Assembly: GCA_027943245.1 (NCBI GenBank)
Contig: JANDJZ010000082.1
Location: 1-64,000 of the forward strand
DNA from: Acanthamoeba sp. SK_2022b
Lineage: Eukaryota > Discosea > Longamoebia > Acanthamoebidae
Length of the DNA stretch: 64,000 nt
Reading direction: 5' to 3'
Shown: piece by piece, positions 8,689-17,561 of the stretch
Layout of the letters: each line of letters starts with the position of its first letter
Numbering within the stretch: the stretch's first letter is position 1
Translations under genes and position numbers: made by a program
Notes under the pieces: model-generated
The model's input: only the letters and a program-made list of their open reading frames with translations
What the model was told of the DNA's origin: nothing
The model's database searches: none

Positions 8689-8822
8689 GCTGTTGCTCGG
8701 AATGCCTGCCGACAATGTGTCAATTTATTGAAGTGTATCAAGCATAAAGCAGGCGATATAAAAATAGCGTAAAAATTCATATCGCCGAATAAATATGGCC
8801 GGTGAGCCTGCCGGGGAAGACG

Positions 8823-9170
8823 TTATTCCAGCAGGTCGTTGACCGTGCGGCGCACATAGTGCGTCATTTGCGCCAGATCGTCCGGCGACACCGGGCCGCC
8901 GCCGGCGCGCACCACCTGCTGTTCAATCTGGGCGATCTCTTGCTCGACCTTGTTGGCGATTTGCACCTTGACTATCTTGTCCACCGAAGACAGCAGCACC
9001 TTCAAGACCACTTTCAGCGCGATGTTCTCGCAGAACGAATCGTAGTGATGAACCGGCGGCGGCGGGGCCGGAGCCGGCTCGGGCGCGCGCGGAGCCAGAG
9101 CCTTGAAGCTGTCTACATTTTCAATAATAAGATCCATGTCTCTTATTAGTTCATCAAAATCTTTAGACAC
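8823..9170 (-). CDS. Hypothetical protein with Pro-rich linker and helical C-terminus
   Basis: 115 residues if the GTG at 9170 is used, which has GAAGGGA about 8 nt upstream; an ATG start at residue 12 is possible. Residues ~26-40 are a Pro/Ala linker ([10 protein letters not shown]), followed by an amphipathic helical segment rich in Val, Lys and Gln (VDKIVKVQIANKVEQEI). No signal peptide or membrane segment. The charged C-terminal helix suggests oligomerisation. I do not recognise the family. Confidence 0.6.
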   Translation of the reverse strand: MSKDFDELIRDMDLIIENVDSFKALAPRAPEPAPAPPPPVHHYDSFCENIALKVVLKVLLSSVDKIVKVQIANKVEQEIAQIEQQVVRAGGGPVSPDDLAQMTHYVRRTVNDLLE

Positions 9171-9325
9171 TGACTTATTCCCTTCGCTGTGCGCAAAAAA
9201 CAGAACGCCCGTCCTCGCGCCTAAGGCTGACAAGCGACGGGCAGAACGAATTCGGGCCTGGCCTTCAGACGCTGAATGGCCGGGGGAGGGGCATTCTAAC
9301 CTTGCGGCGGGTCGGCAACAAGATG

Positions 9326-9347
9326 GGGCCGTGCGAATGCGCGGCCC
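9326..9347 (-). terminator. Stem-loop downstream of wrbA
   Basis: GGGCCG-T-GC / GC-G-CGGCCC with GAAT loop. The T-run is weak on the minus strand, so termination is only probable. Confidence 0.45.
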
Positions 9348-9373
9348 TTTGAATCACAGGCGCAGGAGGGTGC

Positions 9374-9973
9374 TTAACTTTTCAGCTTGGCGGTGATTTT
9401 TGCCACGTGCTCGCCCTGATAGCGGGCAATGGTCAACTCTTCGTTGCTCGGTTGCCGCGAACCGTCGGCGCCGGCGATGGTGGTGGCGCCATACGGGGTG
9501 CCGCCGCGTACCTGCGAAACGTCAAACAGCTCTGGCGTGGCATAGCCGATCGGCACGATGATGAAACCGTGGTGCGCCAGCGTGGTCCAGGTGGAACTGA
9601 TGGTGTGTTCCTGGCCGCCGCCGGTGCCGGTGGAAGAGAAGACGCTGCCTACCTTGCCGTACAACGCGCCGGAAGCCCACAGGCCGCCGGTCTGATCGAG
9701 GAAGGTGCGCATCTGCCCGGCCATATTGCCGAAGCGGGTCGGCGTGCCGAAGATAATGCCGTCATAGTCCGCCAGCTCCTGCGGGCTGGCGACCGGCGCC
9801 TGCTGATGTTGTTTGCCCCCGGCTTTGGCAAAGGCCTCCGGCGTCATGGTTTCCGGCACGCGTTTAATCGTCACGTCCACGCCGTTAACCCGATTCGCGC
9901 CTTCGGCCACCGCCTGCGCCAGGTGTTCGATATGGCCGTACATTGAGTAATAAAGCACCAACACTTTCGTCAT
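9374..9973 (-). CDS. wrbA: NAD(P)H:quinone oxidoreductase WrbA
   Basis: 199-residue flavodoxin-like protein. The FMN phosphate loop ([13 protein letters not shown]), the [17 protein letters not shown] loop and the [12 protein letters not shown] segment are all diagnostic. WrbA is a tetrameric FMN enzyme that reduces quinones with two electrons and protects against quinone stress. The ATG at 9973 matches family N-termini. It is transcribed alone, with a GC-rich stem-loop at 9326-9347 downstream. Confidence 0.97.
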   Translation of the reverse strand: MTKVLVLYYSMYGHIEHLAQAVAEGANRVNGVDVTIKRVPETMTPEAFAKAGGKQHQQAPVASPQELADYDGIIFGTPTRFGNMAGQMRTFLDQTGGLWASGALYGKVGSVFSSTGTGGGQEHTISSTWTTLAHHGFIIVPIGYATPELFDVSQVRGGTPYGATTIAGADGSRQPSNEELTIARYQGEHVAKITAKLKS

Positions 9974-10059
9974 GTTCCGTACTCCCGCTCAGATGATTAA
10001 CAAAAACCCTTGATAAGCATAGAAGCGAATGACGAATTTGGTTTTGTCGAATGGCGGAT

Positions 10060-10530
10060 TCAGGGCAAGCGCCGCAGCTTGTGCGCCAGCCGCTGTTCCT
10101 GCCAGCGGCTGAAGACATTGCGCAGCAGCAGGGTACGCACCGCCCGCATGACCAGCGCGAGGCTCATGCCGCCGATCGCCCACAGCGACCAGAGATATTG
10201 CGGATGGGTAAACCAGTTGATGGCGAACAACATCACGCCAATCACGGCGAAACGTACCGCCATGCTCAGCAGTTTGCCTTCTGCCGCGACCTGGCGACGA
10301 ATGCGCTGTTCGTCAGGCGTCTCCTCCTCTATTGCCTGTTGCGGCTGCGCATTGAGATCGCTGACCTGCACGCCCAGCGCGGCAGCGATCGCGGTCAAGG
10401 TTTCCAGGCTGGCCTGTTCACCGTTTTCAATCCGCTGGACGGTGCGGGTGCTGAGGCCGGCGATCGTCGCCAGCTGCTCCTGCGACCAGCCTTTTTCCAG
10501 ACGTAATGGCCTGATGCGGTACTTTTGCAT
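10060..10530 (-). CDS. XRE-family regulator with two membrane segments
   Basis: 156 residues. N-terminal HTH of the Cro/C1 type (RLEKGWSQEQLATIAGLSTRTVQRIENG) is followed by an acidic linker and two hydrophobic segments (AVRFAVIGVMLFAIN; YLWSLWAIGGMSLALVM) of the 2TM type. Such membrane-bound XRE proteins probably respond to an envelope signal. The gene is monocistronic. The N-terminal HTH and start ATG with a clear family fit make the start reliable. Target and signal are unknown. Confidence 0.85.
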   Translation of the reverse strand: MQKYRIRPLRLEKGWSQEQLATIAGLSTRTVQRIENGEQASLETLTAIAAALGVQVSDLNAQPQQAIEEETPDEQRIRRQVAAEGKLLSMAVRFAVIGVMLFAINWFTHPQYLWSLWAIGGMSLALVMRAVRTLLLRNVFSRWQEQRLAHKLRRLP

Positions 10531-10647
10531 GGTGCACTCCTGAGTTCGCTGTCACTGTCATTCAGTGTAGGGCGAGCGGGGTGGCGGCGCCACGACAGCG
10601 GCACGACAGCGACACGACATCCGCCGCCGGTGCGGGCCGGCGGGCGG

Positions 10648-11223
10648 TCAGAAGGCGACGTTGCGGATAAAACGCAGGGGCAGGTCGCCGTGGTTGGCGT
10701 AAGCGTAGCGTTGATCGCTGTTGAAGGTTTGCGCGGCGCCGGCGGTGAGCGTCAGCGTATCTTGTTCCAGCTCCAGCGTCAGGGTACCGGCAATCACGTA
10801 GATCATTTCGCTCCAGCCTTCGGCGTCCGGCGCAGAGTCATAGCGCTCGCCCGGCATCAGCGTCCATTCCCACAGCTCGGCCCGCTGCCGCGCCGGTACG
10901 CTGGCGGCGAACAGCGCCTGGCTGCCCGGCTGCGCGCCTTGCCAGGCCAATTCCCCGACCATATGGCTGCCGCGCGCCTCCGGTGCCTGGATCAGGTCGG
11001 TAAAGGAAATCGCCAGGGCGGCGGCGATCTTGTCGAGCACCGCCAGGCTGACGTTGCGATCGCCGGCCTCGATGCCCGCCAACATGCGGCGGCTGACGCC
11101 GGAAAGCTCGGCCAGCGCCATTTGGCTCAGGCCCGCCTGTTGGCGGTAGCCGCGCAGATTGCTGCTCAGGTACTGCAGCACCTTGGGGGGATCGGTTTTT
11201 GCGTTATGCGCCGTATTGCTCAT
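10648..11223 (-). CDS. XRE-family regulator with C-terminal cupin domain
   Basis: 191 residues. HTH (residues ~20-75; GLSQMALAELSGVSRRMLAGIE) and a C-terminal cupin barrel (residues ~110-190; MLPGERYDS ... EMIYVIAGTLTLEL). These regulators usually sense a small metabolite or amine in the cupin and repress a neighbouring exporter or catabolic gene. It is divergent from the EamA exporter at 11291, with 67 bp between the starts, so it very probably controls that gene and itself. Confidence 0.88.
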   Translation of the reverse strand: MSNTAHNAKTDPPKVLQYLSSNLRGYRQQAGLSQMALAELSGVSRRMLAGIEAGDRNVSLAVLDKIAAALAISFTDLIQAPEARGSHMVGELAWQGAQPGSQALFAASVPARQRAELWEWTLMPGERYDSAPDAEGWSEMIYVIAGTLTLELEQDTLTLTAGAAQTFNSDQRYAYANHGDLPLRFIRNVAF

Positions 11224-11290
11224 CGCCGGACTTTATCTCATACTGGCAGGATCTGTGCATTATATTGCACTCAGCAGGAAGGGCAAGCCG

Positions 11291-12214
11291 GTGTCAGCAG
11301 CAAAAAAATCCTTTATTTCCGCCGTGGTTCCGCAAATCAGGCTGCCGGAAGCGGTGTTGATTTTCATCACCATGATCTGGGGCGGCACCTTTTTGGCGGT
11401 GCATCACGCGATGCAGGTCAGCGGGCCGTTCTTTTTCGTTGGCCTGCGTTTCGCCACCGCCACGCTGGCGCTGACCCTGTTTTCGCTGCGCGTGCTGCGC
11501 GGCCTGACCCTGTATGAACTGAAGGCAGGCGGGCTGATTGGGCTGGCGATTATGTTTGGTTACAGCATGCAAACCGTCGGCCTGCAGACCATCACCAGCA
11601 GCCAATCGGCGTTTATCACCGCCATGTACGTGCCGATCGTGCCACTGTTGCAATGGCTGGTGCTGGGGCGGTTCCCCGGCATCATGTCGTGGATCGGCAT
11701 TCTGCTGGCCTTTACCGGCCTGATGCTGCTGGCGGCGCCGAGCAGCACCGACATGACGCTGAGCCTCGGCGAAATTCTGACGCTGGCCGGCACCCTGGGG
11801 ATGGCGGCAGAGATCATTCTGATCGGTGCCTTCGCCGGTAAGGTGAATATCCGCCGGGTGACCATCGTGCAGCTGGCGACCGCCTCGCTGACCTCATTTT
11901 TAATGATGGCGCCGACCGGCGAGTCACCGCCGCCGTATTCGGATTATCTGCTGTACAGCGCCATTGGGCTGGGGCTGGCCAGCGCCTTGATTCAGCTGAC
12001 CATGAACTGGGCGCAGCGCAGCGTTTCGCCGACGCGGGCCACGGTGATTTACGCCGGCGAACCGGTCTGGGCGGGCATCGTCGGGCGGTTTGCCGGCGAG
12101 CGTTTGCCGGGCGTGGCGTTATTGGGGGGCGCGTTGATCGTGATTGGGGTGGTGGTCAGCGAGCTGCGCGTGCGGCGCAAGGATAAAGCGGCGGTGGCGA
12201 CGGAAGCGGATTAG
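11291..12214 (+). CDS. EamA/DMT-family exporter
   Basis: 307 residues, ten hydrophobic segments in two EamA repeats (first repeat begins AVLIFITMIWGGTFLAVHHA; the second ends GVALLGGALIVIGVVVSEL). Members export amino acids, amines or drugs across the inner membrane. The GTG at 11291 has AGGAAGGG just upstream; the longer frame to 11159 would overlap the divergent regulator gene and has no ribosome binding site. Paired with the XRE-cupin regulator on the other strand. Confidence 0.85.
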   Translation: MSAAKKSFISAVVPQIRLPEAVLIFITMIWGGTFLAVHHAMQVSGPFFFVGLRFATATLALTLFSLRVLRGLTLYELKAGGLIGLAIMFGYSMQTVGLQTITSSQSAFITAMYVPIVPLLQWLVLGRFPGIMSWIGILLAFTGLMLLAAPSSTDMTLSLGEILTLAGTLGMAAEIILIGAFAGKVNIRRVTIVQLATASLTSFLMMAPTGESPPPYSDYLLYSAIGLGLASALIQLTMNWAQRSVSPTRATVIYAGEPVWAGIVGRFAGERLPGVALLGGALIVIGVVVSELRVRRKDKAAVATEAD

Positions 12215-12232
12215 CGCGGAGGCTTAGAAGGA

Positions 12233-12264
12233 AAAAAGGGGCGGAGATATCCGCCCCTTTTTGC
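12233..12264. terminator. Bidirectional terminator between EamA gene and cycA
   Basis: GGGGCGGA and TCCGCCCC pair around a short GATA loop, flanked by A-run on the left and T-run on the right. It serves both convergent genes. Confidence 0.88.
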
Positions 12265-12265
12265 A

Positions 12266-13666
12266 TCATGCGGTTTTCTTCTTGCGCAGGAACACGTAAG
12301 ACAGGCCGAGCACGATGAACCACAGCGGGGTGACGATCAACGCCTGGCGGGTGTCTTCGCGCAGCGACAGCAGCACCAGCACGAACACGAAGAACGCCAT
12401 GCATACCCAGCACATCAGTTTGCCGGCCGGCATCTTGTAGATCGATTTCTGGTGCAGCGCCGGGCGCTGTTTACGGTAGACCAGATACGAGCACAGGATG
12501 ATGGTCCAGACGAACATGAACAGAATCGCCGATACGGTGGTCACCAGGGTGAAGACCGTCATCACGTTCGGGATCAGGTAAATCAGCACCACGCCACCCA
12601 GCAGGCAGATGCAGGAGAAGGTGAGGCCGTTGGCCGGCACCGCGCGCTTGGACAGAGTGGCGAACGATTTTGGCGCGTCGCCCTCCTGCGCCAATCCGAA
12701 CAGCATGCGGCTGGTGGAGAACACGCCGCTGTTGGCGGAGGAGGCGGCGGAGGTCAGCACCACGAAGTTGATCACGCTGGCCGCGGCAGGCAGGCCGATC
12801 AGCACGAACAGTTCAACGAACGGGCTCTTGTCCGGCACCACGGAACTCCACGGCGTCACCGACATGATGACGATCAGGGAGAACACGTAGAACATGATGA
12901 TGCGGATCGGAATCGAGTTGATGGCGCGCGGCAGCGATTTCTCCGGATCCTTGGTTTCTGCGGCGGTGGTGCCCACCAGCTCAATGCCGACGAAGGCGAA
13001 TACCGCAATCTGGAAGCCGGCGAAGAAGCCGCTGATGCCTTTCGGGAACATGCCGCCGTCATTCCACAGATGGGTGAATGAGGCCACGGTGCCGGTCGGC
13101 GACTGGAACTGCATGGCGATCATCACCAGCCCGGCGACGATCAGCCCGACGATGGCGACGATTTTGATCATCGCAAACCAGAATTCCATTTCGCCGAACA
13201 TCTTCACCGTCGCCAGGTTAAGGCCGAGCAGCAACAGCACGCACAGCAGCGAAGCGATCCATTGCGACAGCCCGGGGAACCAGAACTGGGCGTAGGCGGT
13301 AATCGCCACGACGTCGGCGATGCCGGTGACCACCCAGCAGAACCAGTAGGTCCAGCCGGTGAAGAAACCGGCCCACGGGCCGAGCAGATCTGCAGCGAAA
13401 TCGCTGAACGATTTGTATTCCAGATTGGACAGCAGCAGCTCGCCCATGGCGCGCATCACGAAGAACAGCATAAAGCCGATGATCATGTACACGAAGATGA
13501 TCGAAGGGCCGGCCAGGCTGATGGTTTTACCTGAGCCCATAAACAGACCGGTGCCGATGGCGCCGCCGATGGCGATCAGTTGAATATGTCGGTTAGTGAG
13601 GTTTCGCCGTAGATGATCTTCTGAAGCGGGCGTCGCGTCAGTCGCTATTTTAGAGTGATCTACCAT
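12266..13666 (-). CDS. cycA: D-serine/D-alanine/glycine:H+ symporter CycA
   Basis: 466 residues, twelve membrane segments of the APC superfamily. The N-terminal LRRNLTNRHIQLIAIGGAIG and GTTAAETKDPEKSLPRAIN segments are nearly invariant in enterobacterial CycA. It imports glycine, D-Ala, D-Ser and D-cycloserine with protons. The ATG at 13666 (MVDHSKIA) aligns with E. coli and has AGGA upstream; an earlier ATG at 13693 is less likely. In E. coli cycA is repressed by the GcvB small RNA; I did not establish a site here. Confidence 0.97.
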   Translation of the reverse strand: MVDHSKIATDATPASEDHLRRNLTNRHIQLIAIGGAIGTGLFMGSGKTISLAGPSIIFVYMIIGFMLFFVMRAMGELLLSNLEYKSFSDFAADLLGPWAGFFTGWTYWFCWVVTGIADVVAITAYAQFWFPGLSQWIASLLCVLLLLGLNLATVKMFGEMEFWFAMIKIVAIVGLIVAGLVMIAMQFQSPTGTVASFTHLWNDGGMFPKGISGFFAGFQIAVFAFVGIELVGTTAAETKDPEKSLPRAINSIPIRIIMFYVFSLIVIMSVTPWSSVVPDKSPFVELFVLIGLPAAASVINFVVLTSAASSANSGVFSTSRMLFGLAQEGDAPKSFATLSKRAVPANGLTFSCICLLGGVVLIYLIPNVMTVFTLVTTVSAILFMFVWTIILCSYLVYRKQRPALHQKSIYKMPAGKLMCWVCMAFFVFVLVLLSLREDTRQALIVTPLWFIVLGLSYVFLRKKKTA

Positions 13667-14015
13667 CTGATGATGTCCTGTTTTACCTGTCATTAGTGAA
13701 GTCGCGAGCTCTGAAGTGGCTCTTTTTTATACATTTATCCGGTTGGCCCGGCTTTAGTAAGGTAGTGCAATAACGCCACCTTTGTGCAACATGTTTACAA
13801 CATTTATACGCGGGATAAAAGTCGATCAATCTTTACACGGAGGAGGCAAATCGGACGTTCAGGGAGCGGAAGATTACTCTTCAAAAGGTGGGATTAATAG
13901 ACCTTATGCGGCTTATCTAGTTGATTAAACAAAGGGTTGTAAAATTCGCATGAGAAAAAGTAATGGGTGTAAGCGTTTGACAGCGGCATTGGCGAGGAGG
14001 ACAATTTATCTCGTT
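13667..14015. other. Intergenic region between cycA and tRNA-Lys
   Basis: 349 bp without a gene. It holds the cycA upstream region on the minus side and the tRNA-Lys promoter near the right end. Confidence 0.6.
13977..14005 (+). promoter_or_regulatory. tRNA-Lys promoter
   Basis: TTGACA (13977-13982), a 17-nt spacer and GACAAT (14000-14005), ending 10 nt before the mature tRNA 5' end. Consensus -35 with standard spacing. Confidence 0.8.
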
Positions 14016-14091
14016 GGGTCGTTAGCTCAGTCGGTAGAGCAGTTGACTCTTAATCAATGGGTCACAGGTTCGAACCCTGTACGACCCACCA
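14016..14091 (+). tRNA. tRNA-Lys (CTT anticodon)
   Basis: 76 nt with encoded CCA. Acceptor GGGTCGT/ACGACCC, D arm GCTC/GAGC, T arm CAGG/CCTG with TTCGAAC loop. The anticodon loop reads CT-CTT-AA, decoding AAG. E. coli K-12 Lys tRNAs are, to my knowledge, all UUU, so a separate CTT isoacceptor is worth noting. Confidence 0.95.
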
Positions 14092-14311
14092 ACCAAATCA
14101 GCGTGTTACACCCAGGCTTTTCTCCGTTTCTTCCCGCATTGCGCCGTTTTAAGCGCGCATTCTGCAAAAAAATTCGCATTTTTCGACTGATGTTCAGAAA
14201 GGTGATCTGGCGCAAACTGCGGTGTTGCACGGCAGTTTATACGGCAAGAGAGGCTGTGCGCTGGCGCAACGTCGGCGCATGGGGCGGTCATTTGCCCAAG
14301 AATCTTTCAGG

Positions 14312-14815
14312 TCAAGATGCGGGGAATAAATGCGCAGCCGACATCAAGATCAGCGCCCAGGCGGCGGCCGAGAGTGCGGCGGTGGCATAGACGCGCCCCA
14401 GCGGCAGCTTCAGCATGCCGGCCATCAGCGGTACGGTATAGCGCATTACCGCCAGAAAACGCGAGGCGAACAGCAATGGCAACCCGCGCTTTTGCAGGGC
14501 GCGCTGGGCTTTGTGCAGCGGAGCATGAAAACGCGCCGGTAGCCGGCTGCCAAGATCGCGGCGGCATAGCAGCGCGCCGCAGTGGAACGACAAGATCGAT
14601 CCCAGCGCGGCCCCGAGGGTGATGGCCGCCCAAACGGTGCCGACAGGCAGCGCGTGCTTGCCCGCAACGATGCCCATCAGCAGCGTGACCGAGGCGGGCG
14701 GCAGGACGGAGGAAACGAAGATCACGGATTTACCCAGCGCAAACAGGAAAATCAGCAGCAGCAACATCTCCGGCTCCGGGCTGTACTTGGCGATAATGTG
14801 CGTCAATTCATCCAT
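14312..14815 (-). CDS. DedA-family (SNARE-associated) membrane protein
   Basis: 167 residues, shorter than canonical DedA (~200). It has the family's FVSSVLPPASVTLLMGIVAG entry, a conserved hydrophobic core and the signature FASRFLAVMRYTVPLMAGM, containing the functionally important Arg residues. DedA proteins act in undecaprenyl-phosphate or phospholipid flipping and in proton-motive-force maintenance in the inner membrane. The ATG at 14815 gives a complete domain. Transcribed alone. Confidence 0.85.
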   Translation of the reverse strand: MDELTHIIAKYSPEPEMLLLLIFLFALGKSVIFVSSVLPPASVTLLMGIVAGKHALPVGTVWAAITLGAALGSILSFHCGALLCRRDLGSRLPARFHAPLHKAQRALQKRGLPLLFASRFLAVMRYTVPLMAGMLKLPLGRVYATAALSAAAWALILMSAAHLFPAS

Positions 14816-14889
14816 TTAACACCTGTGGGCGAGGAGGCTGAATGCCAGTGTCCCATCCGCAGGTTCAATAATGGCTAAATAACGCGCCG

Positions 14890-16203
14890 CTATCCGGCAA
14901 TCTTTGCGTCTTGCTTGCTCACGTCGGCGCGCCGGTTTTTGAGCGCCCACAACAGCGCGGCGCACAGCAGTGCAAAGGCGGCCAGCACCAGCGGCCCGGC
15001 ATGCGGGCTGTGAAAACGCTGTTCCGCCTCGGTGCGGATAAGCGGGGCTAAAAAGCTGAACGCCGCGCCGAGCGTGGTGCAAAAGCCGATGCCGGCCGCC
15101 AGCGCCGGGCCGGTGAGCACCTGAGCGGGAAACGTCCAGAAAATCGGCTGTACCGCCAGGAAACTGACTGCACAACAGCTCAGTGCGGCGATAGCGAGCA
15201 AAGGACCGGCATAGGAAGAGACCACCAGCCCTAACGCCGCCGCGACCATGCAGGCGACGGCGATCGGTAGTCTTCTGGCGGTGTTTCTGTCGGCAAAGCG
15301 CGGCAGGAAATAGACGCCCAGCGCAGAGAACGCCCAGGGAATGGCGGCCACCAGCGAGGCCTTGAAGCCGAGATGGGTGCCCATCAGCGAGGCGACCTGC
15401 GAAGGCAGGAAAAACATCAGGCCGTACACGCCGATCTGCAGGGTGCCGTAGATCAACGCCAGATGCCAAACTTTGCCGCTTCTCATCGCTGCTTTGACGC
15501 TGCTGGTTTCGGTCTGCTGCTGTTCGGCGGCCAACTGTGCGACCAGCGCCGTGCGTTCTTCCTCAGTCAGAAAGCGGGCCTGCTGCGGGCTATCGTCGAG
15601 ATAGAAAAAGGCGAAGACGCCGAGGGCGACGGCCGGCAACCCTTCCAGCACGAACATCCAGAACCAGCCGGGCTTACCCAGTACGCCGTGCATCTCCAGC
15701 AATGCCCCCGACAGCGGGGAGCCGAGCGTCAGGGCCGCCGGCACGCCGAGCACGAAAATGCCAATGACCGAGGCGCGCACCTTATTGGGAAAATAGATCG
15801 ACGCGAGCAGCAGGATGCCGGGGTAAAACCCGGCCTCGGCGATCCCCAGCAGAAACCGCAGGACGATAAACTGTTGTTCGTTGGTCACCAGCCCGGTGCA
15901 GGCCGACAGCGCCCCCCACAGCGCAGTGGTGGCGCTGAGCCAGCGTTTGGCGCCCCAGCGGTTCATCAGCAGGTTGGCCGGGATGCCGAACAGCGCATAG
16001 GCGGCAAAAAATATCCCGGCACCCAATGCGAAGGCGGATTGCGACAGCGCGATATCGATGGCCATCGCGCCCTTGGCAAAGCCGACGTTAACCCTGTCGA
16101 TAAAGGCGATAAAGTACATGGCGAACATCAATGGCACCAGCCTGCGCCAGGTTTTACGAATGGCGACGTTGAGCGCAGGAGCGGCATAGGTGGTGTGATT
16201 CAC
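14890..16203 (-). CDS. MFS transporter of the anion:cation symporter (ACS) family
   Basis: 437 residues, twelve membrane segments. The family motif in the first loop (FIDRVNVGFAKGAM) and RFLLGIAEAGFYPGILLL are typical of ACS members that import organic anions such as tartrate, glucarate, phthalate or hexuronates. The GTG at 16203 has AGAGAGG 9 nt upstream; the frame opens further to 16275 without a ribosome binding site. No catabolic enzyme is adjacent, so the substrate is not predictable. Confidence 0.87.
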   Translation of the reverse strand: MNHTTYAAPALNVAIRKTWRRLVPLMFAMYFIAFIDRVNVGFAKGAMAIDIALSQSAFALGAGIFFAAYALFGIPANLLMNRWGAKRWLSATTALWGALSACTGLVTNEQQFIVLRFLLGIAEAGFYPGILLLASIYFPNKVRASVIGIFVLGVPAALTLGSPLSGALLEMHGVLGKPGWFWMFVLEGLPAVALGVFAFFYLDDSPQQARFLTEEERTALVAQLAAEQQQTETSSVKAAMRSGKVWHLALIYGTLQIGVYGLMFFLPSQVASLMGTHLGFKASLVAAIPWAFSALGVYFLPRFADRNTARRLPIAVACMVAAALGLVVSSYAGPLLAIAALSCCAVSFLAVQPIFWTFPAQVLTGPALAAGIGFCTTLGAAFSFLAPLIRTEAEQRFHSPHAGPLVLAAFALLCAALLWALKNRRADVSKQDAKIAG

Positions 16204-16303
16204 TGGCGTTAACCTCTCTTCTGAGAATGACAAGCGTCGGTCACAGGACCGTCCTGATGCCGTTGCCCTCAACACGACGGTAACCCCGGTTTTTCTTCGC
16301 GAT

Positions 16304-16342
16304 CCTTAAAGGTCTAAAGGACTAATGGTCAGGCCTTTAAGG
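16304..16342. promoter_or_regulatory. Inverted repeat upstream of the ACS transporter gene
   Basis: CCTTAAAGG (16304-16312) and CCTTTAAGG (16334-16342) are perfect reverse complements 21 nt apart, about 100 bp upstream of the transporter start. It may be an operator or a hairpin; the binder is unknown. It lies in a 383-bp gene-free stretch (16204-16586). Confidence 0.45.
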
Positions 16343-16586
16343 GCGAAAAAAACGCCGCGTATCGGGTCGGCAGGGTGGTGCAGACATCACCATGGTGAAT
16401 GGTGTGTTGTTTTTTTGTTAACCGGAAGTTCACACAGGGCCAGGGTAGGTTCAAGCGCTTTGATCGAGATCTGTGTGCGCTATCACCGAATTGGCAACCC
16501 GGCGATAGGCCTGGAGTAGGGGGCTTTCATCTCGGGAGTGAGGACGATAAGGTGAGGCACGGCAAAACAGAATGCAGGAGCGCAAC

Positions 16587-16889
16587 ATGCTGAAGGTCAT
16601 CGCTGAAGATTTTATCCATCCGGAACACATTGAAACCGTTATGCCATGGTATCGCGAGCTGGTGGAGAAAACCCGGCAGGAACCTTTGTGCATCAGTTAT
16701 GAGCTGTGCATCGACCAGCAGGACCCCGGGCATTTTATTTTTATCGAAAGCTGGCCGGATCGCGCCGCCCTGGATGTACATTGCCAGACCGAGCATTTCA
16801 CCCGGCTGGTGCCGCAGATCAATCAGCATCAGCGCAAGCCTTGCACCTTCCTGTTTATGCAGGCATTTCCCGGTTTGAACGGCGACTAG
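16587..16889 (+). CDS. Antibiotic-biosynthesis-monooxygenase (ABM) domain protein, YgiN-like
   Basis: 100 residues forming one ferredoxin-like ABM domain: MLKVIAEDFIHPE start, PWYRELVEKTRQEPLCISYELC, and FIFIESWPDRAALDVH.QTEHF typical of quinol monooxygenases and related enzymes. The ATG at 16587 follows AGGAG by 7 nt; an earlier ATG at 16572 overlaps that site and is rejected. Likely a dimeric cytoplasmic enzyme acting on quinols or polyphenols; the true substrate is unknown. Confidence 0.88.
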   Translation: MLKVIAEDFIHPEHIETVMPWYRELVEKTRQEPLCISYELCIDQQDPGHFIFIESWPDRAALDVHCQTEHFTRLVPQINQHQRKPCTFLFMQAFPGLNGD

Positions 16890-16892
16890 ATG

Positions 16893-16918
16893 AAAAAAAC
16901 CCCGCAGGGGGGCGGGGC
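16893..16918 (-). terminator. Terminator downstream of the 17007-17561 gene
   Basis: CCCCGC / GCGGGG with an A-rich 5' flank on plus, giving a stem plus seven T on the minus strand. It could also cap the ABM transcript. Confidence 0.7.
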
Positions 16919-17006
16919 TAATGGCTTCTCAATGCATCTTGTAATGGTTAATAAATAACCTTATTGCTTGAGGCATGCTCTGAGAATGCTCCTAAATGTA
17001 TTCATC

Positions 17007-17561
17007 CTATGAATGATTATGCGCGGTGGCCTCGCTGGCGGTCCTGATGTCGCGCAACATACGGCGGCGTATCAGCCCGCTGACCAGGCGAATAGTATAC
17101 CAGTAGGGGGTGAACCGCCGTCGGCTGGCGTCGTCGGGGCAGAAGATGCGCGTTTCCGTTACCAGGCGGCAGTGGCCGCTCGGCAAAGGGGTCACGACGT
17201 AACCCAACGCCAGTTTGGCGACGCCGGGCTGAGCGAAGGCCAGAAACCCCGGCCCGTCGGCGACGTCCTCCAGACCGTATTCGGCCTGCCAAAAGCGGCC
17301 GATCAGGCCATAGACCAGCGCCGTTTCATCCCGCTCAAGCAGGCAAAAGTTATGCAGGCCAAACGGCGGTGGGCTGGGTTTATCGCGTGGCATCAGCCGT
17401 GCGGGCAATTCGCGCAGCGCTATCATGCTGCGGAAAAAGCGATCGTGCTTGGGATCGTAAGCGGCCACGGCCGCCAGTATCCGGGCCGACGGCGCGGCGA
17501 TGGTGATGGCATGCCGCTCCGAGAACTGGTATTGCCCAAGGTATTTATTCAGCAGCGCCAT
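17007..17561 (-). CDS. Conserved hypothetical protein, SRPBCC/START-like
   Basis: 184 residues. The end TETRIFCPDDASRRRFTPYW...IRLVSGLIRRRML matches a group of bacterial proteins with a ligand-binding helix-grip fold, and the ITIAAPSARILAAV start fits its first strand. Function unknown. The ATG at 17561 has GGGAG 10 nt upstream and lies inside the last codons of the GNAT gene (17-nt overlap), so translation is coupled. Confidence 0.7.
   Translation of the reverse strand: MALLNKYLGQYQFSERHAITIAAPSARILAAVAAYDPKHDRFFRSMIALRELPARLMPRDKPSPPPFGLHNFCLLERDETALVYGLIGRFWQAEYGLEDVADGPGFLAFAQPGVAKLALGYVVTPLPSGHCRLVTETRIFCPDDASRRRFTPYWYTIRLVSGLIRRRMLRDIRTASEATAHNHS

Noticed and set aside
13950..14390. 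146-codon frame across tRNA-Lys
   Set aside because: It reads through the tRNA and has no ribosome binding site or recognisable protein.
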